Below, piece after piece: positions 1-8,685 of a stretch of 53,091 nt of DNA. The notes beneath the pieces are model-generated. The model was not told the origin of the DNA. It saw only the letters and a program-made list of their open reading frames with translations, and ran no database searches. Each line of letters opens with the position of its first letter. Within the stretch, counting starts at the first letter, position 1. This DNA comes from JBNKHH01 sp050290245. Its GTDB lineage: Bacteria; Pseudomonadota; Alphaproteobacteria; Rhodobacterales; Rhodobacteraceae. Position numbers and translations under genes: made by a program. The DNA lies in NCBI GenBank assembly GCA_050290245.1, contig JBNKHH010000010.1:1-53091 (forward strand), given 5' to 3'.

Positions 1-329
1 GAGGCGTTCGAGAACCTCAACGGCGAATAGTTCGACCCCTCGTCGGCCGACACGGTCACGAAGCCGCTGGCGCTTTCTGCCGCCTCGGCATCATCGGCAA
101 AGTCGTAGTCCGGCTGCGAGGCAAGCCCGAACGTCATCCAATTGTTTGTAATGTTTTCTAAAAATCCAAGAAACGTTCCGCTCAGAGAGGCGGATATGTA
201 ATCTATACTTAGCAGATTACTGTCATCCACGCTGATTAGAACATCATCATCAGCCGTTTGATCGCTTGAGGTATTTCCACTTGTTTGATCGTTGGTAAAA
301 TTACCAGTGACAATAATTGCATCAGTCAT
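1..329 (-). CDS. Hypothetical acidic protein, N-terminal part (runs off left edge)
   Basis: An open frame starts at an ATG at 329-327 on the minus strand and stays open for 109 codons to the window edge, so the C-terminus is missing. A GGGGGAG sequence lies a few bases upstream of the ATG and serves as SD. The visible part begins MTDAIIVTGN, is rich in Asp, Ser and Thr, has no signal peptide and no membrane segment, and carries no motif I recognise. Lack of a Sec signal together with strong acidity is common among type I secretion substrates, and the next gene (901-3717, divergent) is such a protein, so a second secreted protein is possible; that is inference only. The start region is more AT-rich than the downstream genes. 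Confidence 0.6.
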   Translation of the reverse strand, partial: MTDAIIVTGNFTNDQTSGNTSSDQTADDDVLISVDDSNLLSIDYISASLSGTFLGFLENITNNWMTFGLASQPDYDFADDAEAAESASGFVTVSADEGSNYSPLRFSNA

Positions 330-900
330 TTGATTAACTCCCCCACTTTCCCGCACCTTTCAAAAGGCACAGGTAAACCGCCCGCCAAATCGAACGGTGA
401 AATTGGTTATTAATAAAGGTAATTGGCCAATGTCTCGGCCACTCATACCCAGCAAGCCCCGCGCCCCCCAGCGCACGGGCAGAACCCCTTTAGATTCAGA
501 GATGGATTTGCAGATTCAGCCAGGATTTAAGAGTGCAGACGCCGCCAAATGCAGCTTTGCAAGCTATTACGAACAACTATTTACATCACACCCAAAGCTG
601 GCCAAAGCCACCTTTCCACCAAGTGATGTCCCCACAAGCTCATGTCTAATACAGAATCATTTGATTTTCAACGCTTTCATGATTTTTCACAAATAGGCGA
701 TCTATTGCCATTCCTGGAAAAGATGAGCGGGCTTCGGCCCAAACGCCACTGTTTCGACATCTTTCCGCCAGATTCACCCCCATTAATCCCCGTCGGTTTA
801 CCGGGTAATAACCATCTTTTGAAAGACAACCAAAAGATCCCCAAGCGCACCAAGTGACTCCAGTAAAAGTTTGGCAGGGACATGGCACGGAGCAGCGGCA
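330..900. other. Long intergenic region upstream of the metalloprotease
   Basis: These 571 bases lie between two divergent genes and are less GC-rich than the rest of the window. Short ORFs exist here (397-696 and 642-857 on the plus strand) but have no SD sequence and no recognisable protein character. The region most likely holds the promoters of both flanking genes; I could not identify a specific promoter or operator. Confidence 0.4.
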
Positions 901-3717
901 ATGCCTAAACCAACGAACGGTATCGGTAAGGATACTGTCATCAGCGGCAGCCAGGGGAATGACACGCTTTTCTCCATTGGCCAGCCGGCTGTCCTCAGGG
1001 GCGGCAATGGCGATGATACATATGTCATCGACGACACCTTCGCCCGGATCGACGAACGCAAGAATGGCGGTCATGACCAGGTCTATTCAACGGTCAACAT
1101 CGCCCTTGAAGATAATGTCGAAGACGTGACCCTGACCGGCACCGAAGATCTCTGGGCCACCGGCAACGATCTGGACAATGTCATGACGGGCAACGACGGC
1201 GACAACACGCTCGCCGGGGGCATTGGCGATGACGTCTTCTATGAAAGCGCCGGTTCCGATGTGCTGGATGGCTCTGACGGGTCCGACACGGTTGCGTACT
1301 CCGGCAACGTCGCCGATTACACGATTGAACGTGTCGGTGACGATATCATTGTGCGATACGGTGACGCCTGGGCCGATCTGCTGACCGGGATTGAAACCAT
1401 CCTGTTCGCCGACACAGAGGTCACCACCGCCGACATCGGAACGCCGCCACCCGCGGCCCTCTCCGCGCAAGACGACAACGCCGAAACGAACAGGGGCACC
1501 GAGGTCTTGCTTTCGGTGCTTGAGAACGACATCGGCAACGGGTTGACCGTCCGCTCCGTCACTCCGGGGGAATTGGGCAATGTGGCGCTGAATACCGACG
1601 GAACAATCACCTACCGCCCTGTTGAAACGGCGGTGGGCACCGATCGGTTTTCCTATACGGTCGAAGACCAGTACGGCCAGACGGCCACCGCCTGGGTGAC
1701 CGTGGCCATCAACGACGTCAACACCACGCCCCAGGCATCAGACGACGCCTATCAGCTCAGCTCGGGCACAACGCTGGAAGGCGCGGAAAGCCTGCTTGCG
1801 AACGACAGTGACGCTGATGGCGACACCCTTCGCGTTGTCGGTCTTGGCAACACGGCTGATCCCGGCACCCAGTCGACTCAGTTCCAGACAACAACAACGG
1901 CCGGCGGAATGGTCACCGTCGCATCGGACGGCAGTTTCACCTACACCCCCGACCCTTCCTTTTCCGGGCAGGACTCGTTCACCTACCACATCGCCGACGA
2001 CCAGGGCGGCATCGCTTCGGCCACCGTGACCCTCGACGTCCTGCCGTCTGCCCCCCAGGCCGTGGCCGACAGCGCAGTCACCGACGAAGACAGCTCCGTC
2101 ATCATCCATGTGCTCGACAACGACAGCGGTGACGGCCTCTGGATCAGCGCGGTCACGAACGGCGCCTTCGGCACGGTGACGATCAACGAAGACCAGACCC
2201 TGACATATCAGCCCGAGGCCGACGCCTTCGGCACGGATGGCTTCAGCTACACCGTAACCGATGCTCAGGGTGTCAGTGTCACCAATACAGTCGCAATCGA
2301 CGTTCTGCCCCAGAACGACGGCCCTGTGGCCGGGGATGACAGTTTCCAGGTGGACGCGAGCCAGACCTTCCTGGGCGACAGCGTCCTTGCCAATGACACC
2401 GACATCGACGGCGACCAGGTTCAGCTGCTCGACTACGACACCGCAACCGCGGCTGGTGGCACCGTGTCCATGTCGGCCGACGGCACTTTCTCTTACACCG
2501 CCCCCGACGGCTTCTCCGGCGACGACAGTTTTGGCTATTCCATCGGTGACGGACAGGGCGGAACGGATACCGCAACAGTCGCGCTCAGCGTCACGTCGCC
2601 CGATCCCGTCCCCGACCCGGCCCCGACACCCGAGCCGGACGCCGTACCCTATTATGTCGACGCATTGCTCTACGGGGGCTGGTACCGCGTGAATGCGCCC
2701 GATCCCCTGGGCACACCGGACACGGTCACATTTGCCTTCCTCGACCAGCCGCCGGACTATTACTCGGACGGCGCATTCGTGTATGACGGTTTCCGCGAGC
2801 TGTCCGAACAACAGAAACAGGCGACTTTGGACATCATTTCGATGATCGAAAGCTATACCAACCTGACCTTCGTCGAGGTGCCTCCCGACCAGGCCGAGAT
2901 GACATTCGGCCTCGCGAACCTCCCCGGCGCCCAGGGTGTGTCCGGCCTGGCCTCGGCCGATGGAACCGGCAACACTGCCAGCGATGTCTGGCTGGATGCA
3001 GACTATGCAGGCGCGACTTTCGACGCCGGGTCGCCTCAATACGAAACCCTGATGCACGAAATCGGGCACGCCCTCGGAATGCGCCATCCGGATCTGCCCG
3101 AAGGCGAAGATTCCGCCCAATACACCGTGATGAGCGGCGCGTTCCATCCGACGATGGCCGATAGCGCAACTTCCTACCAGGTCTACGACATCGCGGCGCT
3201 TCAACACCTCTACGGCACAAACGACACCAGCAGTTCGGGCGATGACGTCTATTCGTTCGACGATCTGAACGACAGCATCGAGACGATCTGGGACGCGGGT
3301 GGCAACGATACGATGGACATGTCCACCGCCGGCTACGGCGTCAACATCGACCTGAATGCCGGCAGCTTCAGTACCGTTTCCGAGACGGGGACCAACAATA
3401 TCGCCATCGCATTCGGCACCGATATCGAAAATGCCATTGGCGGCGATTTCGATGACCGGCTCGCCGGAAACGACGGCGACAACGAACTTACCGGCGCGGA
3501 CGGAAGCGATACCTTCGTGGTCCAATCCGGCTGGGGGCGCGACACCATCACCGACTTCACGCGTGGAAGCGACATTATCCAGTTCGAGAATACGGGCCTT
3601 ACCATGGATGACCTGGTGATCTCGCTGACGGACACAGGAACCGTCGTCACCGCCGGTGAAGATCAGATCATGCTGAATGACGTCTACGAGGTCAGCGAGG
3701 AAGATTTCCTGTTCTGA
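901..3717 (+). CDS. RTX serralysin-type metalloprotease with cadherin-like repeats (M10)
   Basis: A probable secreted, calcium-dependent zinc endopeptidase of 938 aa. The zinc site HEIGHALGMRHP lies at residues 719-730 (His719, Glu720, His723, His729) and the Met-turn (YTVMSG) has Met744. Order of parts: a short RTX block at about 15-180 (GGNGDD, TGNDGDN), four cadherin/VCBS-like repeats at about 190-273, 277-382, 384-472 and 474-567, a Pro/Asp linker at about 570-584, the M10 catalytic domain, and a C-terminal RTX block ending in EEDFLF. That end matches the acidic-plus-hydrophobic tail of type I secretion substrates; there is no Sec signal. An in-frame TTG at 871 would add 10 residues, but the ATG at 901 has GGAG eight bases upstream and is preferred. 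Classical serralysins have the protease at the N-terminus and lack the repeats. No type I secretion genes lie in the window. Confidence 0.9.
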   Translation: MPKPTNGIGKDTVISGSQGNDTLFSIGQPAVLRGGNGDDTYVIDDTFARIDERKNGGHDQVYSTVNIALEDNVEDVTLTGTEDLWATGNDLDNVMTGNDGDNTLAGGIGDDVFYESAGSDVLDGSDGSDTVAYSGNVADYTIERVGDDIIVRYGDAWADLLTGIETILFADTEVTTADIGTPPPAALSAQDDNAETNRGTEVLLSVLENDIGNGLTVRSVTPGELGNVALNTDGTITYRPVETAVGTDRFSYTVEDQYGQTATAWVTVAINDVNTTPQASDDAYQLSSGTTLEGAESLLANDSDADGDTLRVVGLGNTADPGTQSTQFQTTTTAGGMVTVASDGSFTYTPDPSFSGQDSFTYHIADDQGGIASATVTLDVLPSAPQAVADSAVTDEDSSVIIHVLDNDSGDGLWISAVTNGAFGTVTINEDQTLTYQPEADAFGTDGFSYTVTDAQGVSVTNTVAIDVLPQNDGPVAGDDSFQVDASQTFLGDSVLANDTDIDGDQVQLLDYDTATAAGGTVSMSADGTFSYTAPDGFSGDDSFGYSIGDGQGGTDTATVALSVTSPDPVPDPAPTPEPDAVPYYVDALLYGGWYRVNAPDPLGTPDTVTFAFLDQPPDYYSDGAFVYDGFRELSEQQKQATLDIISMIESYTNLTFVEVPPDQAEMTFGLANLPGAQGVSGLASADGTGNTASDVWLDADYAGATFDAGSPQYETLMHEIGHALGMRHPDLPEGEDSAQYTVMSGAFHPTMADSATSYQVYDIAALQHLYGTNDTSSSGDDVYSFDDLNDSIETIWDAGGNDTMDMSTAGYGVNIDLNAGSFSTVSETGTNNIAIAFGTDIENAIGGDFDDRLAGNDGDNELTGADGSDTFVVQSGWGRDTITDFTRGSDIIQFENTGLTMDDLVISLTDTGTVVTAGEDQIMLNDVYEVSEEDFLF

Positions 3718-3754
3718 ATTGGATCAAAGACACTCGCCCGCCATACGTGCCCGC

Positions 3755-5311
3755 CTAGAAATCCGTCGGCGCTCCCCCCTCGGCCTTGCGCCGCTCAACG
3801 AAAGCCTCCAGCTCGGCGCGGATATCGGCTTCCATCTCCGGCGGCTCAAAGTCGTCCACGATCCGTCGGAATAGCCGGTGCGCGCGCTCGGCCGTCCACA
3901 TTCCCCCGTCCGCCTGCCAGGCCTCGAAGTTGCGCCAATCGCTGACAAAGGGGCTGTGGAAGGCGCTTTCATAGCGTGCCTGAGTGTGCTCGATCCCAAA
4001 ATAATGCCCGGACGAGCCAACCTCGCGGATCGCCTCCAGCGCGATGTCCTGTGGCCGTGTGGCAACCACGTCAGGCTCCATGTAGCGCTGGATCATCTGG
4101 ATGACTTCACAGTCCATCACGAATTTTTCCGGACTCGCCACCAGCCCGCCCTCCAGCCACCCGGCAGCGTGATAGACCATGTTGGTGCCCGACTGCACCG
4201 CCGCCCAAAGACTGTTCGAGGTCTCCCACATCGCCTGCCCGTCCGGCACATTGGCCGCACAGGCCCCGGACGACCGCAGGGGCAAACCGTAAAACCGTGC
4301 CATCTGACCGGTCATCTGGGTCGCGCGCATGTACTCCGGGGTGCCGAAGGCCGGCGCGCCCGATTTCATGTCCACGTTCGAAGTAAAGGTTCCGAGAACC
4401 GCCGCGCTCCCCGGCGCCACCCACTGGAACAGCGCCAGCGCCGACAGAGCCTCGGCAATCGACAAGGTCACCGCCCCCGCCATCGTCACCGGCGCCATGG
4501 CCCCCGCCAGCGTAAAGGGCGAGACCACCACCGCCTGCCCGCGGCGTACGCAGCGCAGGCAGCCGTCGATCATCGGCTGGTCGTGCTTCAGCGGAGAGGT
4601 CGAGTTGATGTTGGTGTACATCCGGGGCTTTTCGCGGAACTCCTCTTCGCTCAGACCGCCGGCAATTTTCACCATCTCCATCACGTCCTCGACCCGCTCC
4701 TTGCCAAGCGAATAGGCGTGCATCGCCTTGTCGGTCAGGGTGAGCTTGTCGAACAACACGTCCAGGTGGCGCACCGCCGGGTGAATATCCACCGGCTCGA
4801 CCGGATAGCCGCCCGCGAAATGGATGCAGTCGAAGTACTGCGTCAGCCGCAAAAGATCCCGGCACTGCTCTCGCGTCCCGGAAACCTTGCGCCCGATCGC
4901 CAGGTCAAAATAGTTCGGCGGTGACGAGACGTTGCCGAACAGGATATGCCTGCCGCCGATGACGATCTCGTGCTCCGGGTTGCGCGGCGTGATGGTGAAA
5001 CTGGACGGGGCACGCCCGATCATCTCCATCACCCAATCGCGCCCCATGCGCACATTGGTGTCGCGGACCCTGCACCCGGCCTGGCGGAACAGGTCCAGCG
5101 CCTCGTCGTTCAGGAATTCGACACCGATCTCCTCCAGGATGTTCATGGCCCCGTCGTGGATAGCCAGGATGCCTTCCTCGTCCAGGGGTTCGGTCGGCCG
5201 GTCCGTATTCACCGGCACCCGCCAGGGCATCTGTTTGAACAGTTCGCCTCCCCGCCGGTCCCGGTTTCCTGCCCGTCCGCCGCCACGGCGCCTCTTTGGT
5301 GCATCGCTCAT
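3755..5311 (-). CDS. Trimethylamine methyltransferase family protein (MttB-like, non-pyrrolysine)
   Basis: 518 aa, the usual length of the MttB superfamily (corrinoid-dependent methyltransferases acting on quaternary or tertiary methylamines). The start has a textbook SD (AAGGAGG) before ATGAGC. The first 25 residues are a basic, Gly/Arg-rich tail (KRRRGGGRAG) followed by a TIM-barrel-type sequence. The frame has no internal UAG, so this is not a pyrrolysine-containing MttB but one of the MtgB/MtcB-like members, some of which demethylate glycine betaine or carnitine. Proximity to the carnitine dehydrogenase at 6586-7983 makes a quaternary amine a reasonable substrate guess, but no corrinoid protein or methyl-tetrahydrofolate partner is visible nearby. 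It is convergent with the metalloprotease, with a 37-bp gap. Confidence 0.85.
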   Translation of the reverse strand: MSDAPKRRRGGGRAGNRDRRGGELFKQMPWRVPVNTDRPTEPLDEEGILAIHDGAMNILEEIGVEFLNDEALDLFRQAGCRVRDTNVRMGRDWVMEMIGRAPSSFTITPRNPEHEIVIGGRHILFGNVSSPPNYFDLAIGRKVSGTREQCRDLLRLTQYFDCIHFAGGYPVEPVDIHPAVRHLDVLFDKLTLTDKAMHAYSLGKERVEDVMEMVKIAGGLSEEEFREKPRMYTNINSTSPLKHDQPMIDGCLRCVRRGQAVVVSPFTLAGAMAPVTMAGAVTLSIAEALSALALFQWVAPGSAAVLGTFTSNVDMKSGAPAFGTPEYMRATQMTGQMARFYGLPLRSSGACAANVPDGQAMWETSNSLWAAVQSGTNMVYHAAGWLEGGLVASPEKFVMDCEVIQMIQRYMEPDVVATRPQDIALEAIREVGSSGHYFGIEHTQARYESAFHSPFVSDWRNFEAWQADGGMWTAERAHRLFRRIVDDFEPPEMEADIRAELEAFVERRKAEGGAPTDF

Positions 5312-5367
5312 GCCAAGACCTCCTTGGCCAAAGTCTCGGGCACCATGACAGAAAACAACACGCAGTT

Positions 5368-5384
5368 ACCGACAGGTTCTGTCG
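5368..5384. repeat. Small palindrome containing ACCGACAGGTT
   Basis: The sequence ACCGACAGGTT is followed by CTGTCG, giving a 6-bp stem CGACAG / CTGTCG with a GTT loop and then TTTTT on the plus strand. It sits in the gap between the HAD gene (ending 5394) and mttB (starting 5311), both on the minus strand, so it is not placed as a classical terminator for either. The same 11 bases recur at 6111-6121, which suggests a protein-binding site. Confidence 0.3.
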
Positions 5385-5393
5385 TTTTTGGGG

Positions 5394-6086
5394 CTACCGC
5401 GCGCCCGATGACGCCAGCCACGCCGCAAGATGCCCTATATCCGGCAAGACCACATCGGCATGGCCAGAAAGATCGGCCTCGGTCGCGATCCCTGTCAGAA
5501 CGCCCACCGTCGCCATGCCCGCTCTGCGGCCGGCTTCCAAATCGTGCAGGCTGTCGCCCACCATCACCGTCGCATCGGGCGCGACCCCCGTCGCCTCGGC
5601 AAAGGCCAAGAGCTGTCCCGGCGCCGGCTTGGCCCCGAACCCGCTGTCATAGCCCGCGACGAACTCGAACAATCCCGCGATGCCCGCCGCCTCAAGATGC
5701 GCCCGCGCCGGCGCCTCGGAATCATTGGTGACCACCCCCAAGCGATAACCGCATCTCAATTCGCCCAGGCACCGCGCCAGGTCGACCGCCGGCACCTGCG
5801 CCGCCGCGGTTCCAATTGCGTCCAGCGCCAGGGCGACCTCCTCCGCACTCTTGCCGGTGACCGAGGCCAGGACCGCGGCAACATCCTGCGTCGTGCCTGC
5901 AATCACCACGCTTTCTCGGGCAAACGCTCCGCTGCGTGCATCCACACCCAGGGCCTGCGCCGCCGTGTCACGCAAGCCTCCGGGCGCAACCTGTTCCAAC
6001 AGCTTCAACATCACCCGCCCCCAGGTCGCCTGAAAATCGAACAGGGTTCCGTCTTTGTCGAAGATTATCGCCTGAAAACCATTCAT
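5394..6086 (-). CDS. HAD-superfamily hydrolase, phosphoglycolate-phosphatase-like
   Basis: 230 aa from the ATG at 6086. All HAD motifs are present: DKDGT (nucleophile Asp10, general acid Asp12), Thr120 in VVTND, Lys153 in GAKP, and GDSLHD with Asp178 and Asp182. The alpha-helical cap between motifs I and II and the overall length match Gph/PGP-type phosphatases of small phosphate esters; the substrate cannot be read from sequence. A longer frame from 6137 adds 17 residues but would overlap the divergent marR start, and the core HAD strand begins right after Met at 6086. The SD is weak at either site. Divergent from marR with a 49-bp gap. Confidence 0.85.
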   Translation of the reverse strand: MNGFQAIIFDKDGTLFDFQATWGRVMLKLLEQVAPGGLRDTAAQALGVDARSGAFARESVVIAGTTQDVAAVLASVTGKSAEEVALALDAIGTAAAQVPAVDLARCLGELRCGYRLGVVTNDSEAPARAHLEAAGIAGLFEFVAGYDSGFGAKPAPGQLLAFAEATGVAPDATVMVGDSLHDLEAGRRAGMATVGVLTGIATEADLSGHADVVLPDIGHLAAWLASSGAR

Positions 6087-6110
6087 TCCGCATCTGGCAA
6101 TTGACAGAGG

Positions 6111-6126
6111 ACCGACAGGTTCCGAC
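6111..6126. promoter_or_regulatory. Second copy of ACCGACAGGTT, just upstream of marR
   Basis: ACCGACAGGTT (6111-6121) is followed by CCGACAG, so the half-site CCGACAG occurs twice in tandem in the 49-bp divergent gap. The same 11-mer occurs at 5368-5378 at the other end of the HAD gene. Placement next to a MarR-family gene makes an autoregulatory operator plausible, but the match is short. Confidence 0.3.
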
Positions 6127-6135
6127 AGTGGAACC

Positions 6136-6582
6136 ATGGGCTCTTACAGACTGCAGAAATCGCTGGGCTACAAGCTTTCTATCGCGTCGCGACTTCAGGA
6201 ACGACGGATTGAAGAGGCTCTTCGCACGCTGCGCATGACCCGGATCACCTGGTGTATTCTTTTGGCCGTCGGCAACGAGAACCTTACCCAGCCATCCGAC
6301 ATCGCCACATTCGTCGGCATCGACCGTACCGCGACATCCCGCGCACTGCGCCAGATGGAGGAGGCCGGACTCGTCAGGCGAAAGACCGGCCAGAGCGACC
6401 GGCGCACGACGCACGTGGAACTGACCGACCTCGGTCACACCCGGATCGAGCACGGCACGGTCATGGCGATGGCCAACAACGCCGCAATGCGCCAAAAGCT
6501 GGACGCGTCTGAATACGAGACCCTGCTGACCCTGCTCGGAAAGCTCATCGAAGGCGAAACCGCCGACCTCAAGAGCATCTGA
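6136..6582 (+). CDS. MarR-family transcriptional regulator
   Basis: 148 aa, typical MarR size. The winged helix-turn-helix spans about residues 35-100, with recognition helix around TATSRALRQMEEAGLV and the basic wing SDRRTTHVEL containing Asp88-Arg89-Arg90, the wing signature of the family; dimerisation helices flank it. It is divergent from the HAD gene and convergent with the carnitine dehydrogenase gene (3-bp gap), so it may control either neighbour. The two ACCGACAGGTT copies nearby are candidate operators. No ligand can be inferred. Confidence 0.88.
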   Translation: MGSYRLQKSLGYKLSIASRLQERRIEEALRTLRMTRITWCILLAVGNENLTQPSDIATFVGIDRTATSRALRQMEEAGLVRRKTGQSDRRTTHVELTDLGHTRIEHGTVMAMANNAAMRQKLDASEYETLLTLLGKLIEGETADLKSI

Positions 6583-6585
6583 CGC

Positions 6586-7983
6586 TCAGGCGTGCGCAGC
6601 GGCCAGGGCGGCGAGACGGGCGGCCATCTGCGGCCCGGGCTCGCAGGACCGCCGGGTCTCAAGGCTCACATGCACCATGACCTGCTCGCAGGTCGCCAGG
6701 ACCGTGCCGTCGGCCGCGCGTGTCATTTCGTGATGCAGCTTTACCTTCTTGCCTTCCGCCATGAGCACCCGCGTCGCGCAATAGACCGCCTCGCCAGCAA
6801 GGGTCTCGGCCAGATAGGCGATCCGGGTTTCGACAGTAAAGAAACTCAGACCCGACGCCACGTAATCAGGTCCGGCGCCAAGGTGGCCCAGCACGGCGTC
6901 GGCGGCATCGGAAAACACCTGTCCGTAGCGGCCCTCGTTCATATGACCGTTGTAATCAGTCCAGTCCGACGGAATCACACGGCGCACACTGATCATCGGC
7001 ACGGCGTCCAGATCAGGCTCCTCAAGGGTGGCGTCATGGTCCAGCAACAGCTTCCCGGCCGCGCTGCCCTCGCCCTTCAGCGCCCGCAACAGGGCGACAA
7101 GGTTGCGGTCGCGCAACCGCTCCAGCGCACGGATCGACAGGGCGCCCGACTGCGCATCCGACTGGTCGGCGATCCGCTGCACCAGCGCGGGCGTCAAATC
7201 GGGAACATCCATCAGCCTGGTCCAGGGCCATTCTAGGCACGGCCCGAACTGTTCGACAAAATGCGCCATGCCGCCCTCGCCACCGGCGATACGATAGGTC
7301 TCGAACAACCCCATTTGCGCCCACCTCAGGCCGAAGCCCATGCGGATCGACTCGTCGATCTCACCCGTTGTCGCAATCCCGTCGTTGACCAGCCACAGGG
7401 CCTCGCGCCACACCGCCTCCAGCAGGCGGTCGGCAATATGGGCGTCGATCTCGGCCCTGATCTCGAGGGGATACATGCCGATCCCCCGCAAGACCTCCGA
7501 CGCCGCAGCCACGATCCCCGGCGCAACGCCTTCACCCGCCACAAGTTCGACCAGCGGCAAAAGATAGACCGGATTGAACGGATGGGCCACGAACAGTCGC
7601 CCGCCGCTGGCCATCCCCTCGCGCAGCTCCGACGGCTTGAACCCGCTGGTCGATGACCCGATCAGCGCCTCCGCGTTGCAGGCTTCGATCTCGCCATAGA
7701 CCCGATGCTTCAGATCCAGCCGCTCGGGCACGCTCTCCTGGATCCAGCCGGCGCCCTCAACCGCCTCGGCCAATGTCGCGGCCATGCTAAGGCGTCCCTC
7801 CGGCGGCAAGGACCGCTCATAGAGCATCGGCAAGGCGCCCCGCGCATTGGCCAGAACCTCGCCCAGCTTGCGCCCAGCCTCAGGATCAGGATCGAAAACA
7901 GAAACGTCCCACCCGTTCAACAAGAACCGCGCGGCCCAACCGCCGCCAATCACACCGCCGCCGATGATCGCTGCTTTCTTCAT
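6586..7983 (-). CDS. lcdH: L-carnitine 3-dehydrogenase fused to a thioesterase domain
   Basis: 465 aa. The N-terminal 3-hydroxyacyl-CoA-dehydrogenase-type domain has the NAD-binding GGGVIGGGWA at 8-17, the SSTSGF segment at 110-115, HPFNP with catalytic His134, and Glu146 in VELV. The C-terminal part from about 330 is a hot-dog thioesterase of the 4HBT type with DWTDYNGHMN-like spacing (Asp343, Asn345, His347, Asn349). Known carnitine dehydrogenases are about 320 aa; this dehydrogenase-plus-thioesterase fusion is found in bacteria that oxidise carnitine to 3-dehydrocarnitine and then release glycine betaine via betainyl-CoA, the thioesterase hydrolysing the CoA ester. The BKACE-type dehydrocarnitine cleavage enzyme is not in the window. 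It lies downstream of the SGNH hydrolase gene on the same strand (49-bp gap). Confidence 0.85.
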   Translation of the reverse strand: MKKAAIIGGGVIGGGWAARFLLNGWDVSVFDPDPEAGRKLGEVLANARGALPMLYERSLPPEGRLSMAATLAEAVEGAGWIQESVPERLDLKHRVYGEIEACNAEALIGSSTSGFKPSELREGMASGGRLFVAHPFNPVYLLPLVELVAGEGVAPGIVAAASEVLRGIGMYPLEIRAEIDAHIADRLLEAVWREALWLVNDGIATTGEIDESIRMGFGLRWAQMGLFETYRIAGGEGGMAHFVEQFGPCLEWPWTRLMDVPDLTPALVQRIADQSDAQSGALSIRALERLRDRNLVALLRALKGEGSAAGKLLLDHDATLEEPDLDAVPMISVRRVIPSDWTDYNGHMNEGRYGQVFSDAADAVLGHLGAGPDYVASGLSFFTVETRIAYLAETLAGEAVYCATRVLMAEGKKVKLHHEMTRAADGTVLATCEQVMVHVSLETRRSCEPGPQMAARLAALAAAHA

Positions 7984-8032
7984 GCCCTGCCTGCTGCTTT
8001 ATCTTGCCCTAAATACGCAAAATTCTCACCGG

Positions 8033-8656
8033 TCACACAAGGGCGCGAACCTCTCCCGCCATCGCAAACCCCAGGACCGAATGCGCCTCGGCGTCCCAAT
8101 GCACACCGTCCAGCGGATCGACCGAGATCACGCGCCCCGCATCGAAAAACGCCGTTCCCTCGCGCCGCGCGACGGCCTCCATTTGCCCGGCCAACCCGGC
8201 ACAGCGGCTTTCGGCCCCGGCAAACATCAAGGCCAGCGGCCCCGCCTCTTTCACCGGCGGCGGACACAGCAGCAAGACCTTGCCAACCGCGCCGCTCGCC
8301 AGAGCCTCACGCGCCAGGCGCCCGGCCCCCATGGCGACATCCTGCGCGCCCAGCCCGAACCGCATCTTCTGGTCGTTCGCCCCGAGGCAGATGATCAAAA
8401 GCTCGATCGGCGCATGAGAGTGCAGGATCGCGGGCAGAACCGTCAGGCCATTGCGATAGGCGCCCTCTATGGGGTCGTCGTGCACCGTCGTGCGTCCCGG
8501 CAACCCCTCGACGATGACCTCCCAGCCGTCGCCCAGCTCGGCCGCCATCACATCGCCCCAGCGAACGCCGCGCCCATGCACGGGCTGGTCGGACAATGAC
8601 GCCATCGGCGCCGTGCCATAGCTGTTGCTGTCGCCATAAATCAGGATACGTCGCAT
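8033..8656 (-). CDS. SGNH/GDSL-family hydrolase (arylesterase-like)
   Basis: 207 aa, start supported by GGGGGAAG seven bases before the ATG. SGNH blocks are clear: block I YGDSNS with nucleophile Ser10, block III LGAND with Asn94, and block V DGVHWD with Asp183 and His186. There is no signal peptide, so it is probably cytoplasmic. Family members hydrolyse acyl or aryl esters and sometimes thioesters. It sits 29 bp downstream of the PaaK-like ligase gene and upstream of the carnitine dehydrogenase-thioesterase, so a role in ester release within this small operon is possible. Substrate unknown. Confidence 0.85.
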   Translation of the reverse strand: MRRILIYGDSNSYGTAPMASLSDQPVHGRGVRWGDVMAAELGDGWEVIVEGLPGRTTVHDDPIEGAYRNGLTVLPAILHSHAPIELLIICLGANDQKMRFGLGAQDVAMGAGRLAREALASGAVGKVLLLCPPPVKEAGPLALMFAGAESRCAGLAGQMEAVARREGTAFFDAGRVISVDPLDGVHWDAEAHSVLGFAMAGEVRALV

Positions 8657-8685
8657 GGTCTTCCCCCCAGAATCACCGAACCGGA

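Noticed and set aside
397..857. Two plus-strand ORFs of 99 and 71 aa in the gap upstream of the metalloprotease
   Set aside because: No SD at either start, unusual composition and no recognisable motif; the 71-aa frame starts protein-like (MSNTESFDFQRFHDF) but degenerates, so at most a remnant.
1738..3525. 595-aa minus-strand ORF antisense to the metalloprotease
   Set aside because: It is the mirror of a GC-rich coding frame, with Val/Gly/Arg-rich shadow composition, whereas the plus-strand frame has clear domains and the zinc motif.
5368..5390. Intrinsic terminator on the plus strand (6-bp stem followed by TTTTT)
   Set aside because: No plus-strand gene ends here; both neighbours are on the minus strand, and the 11-mer recurs elsewhere as a probable binding site.
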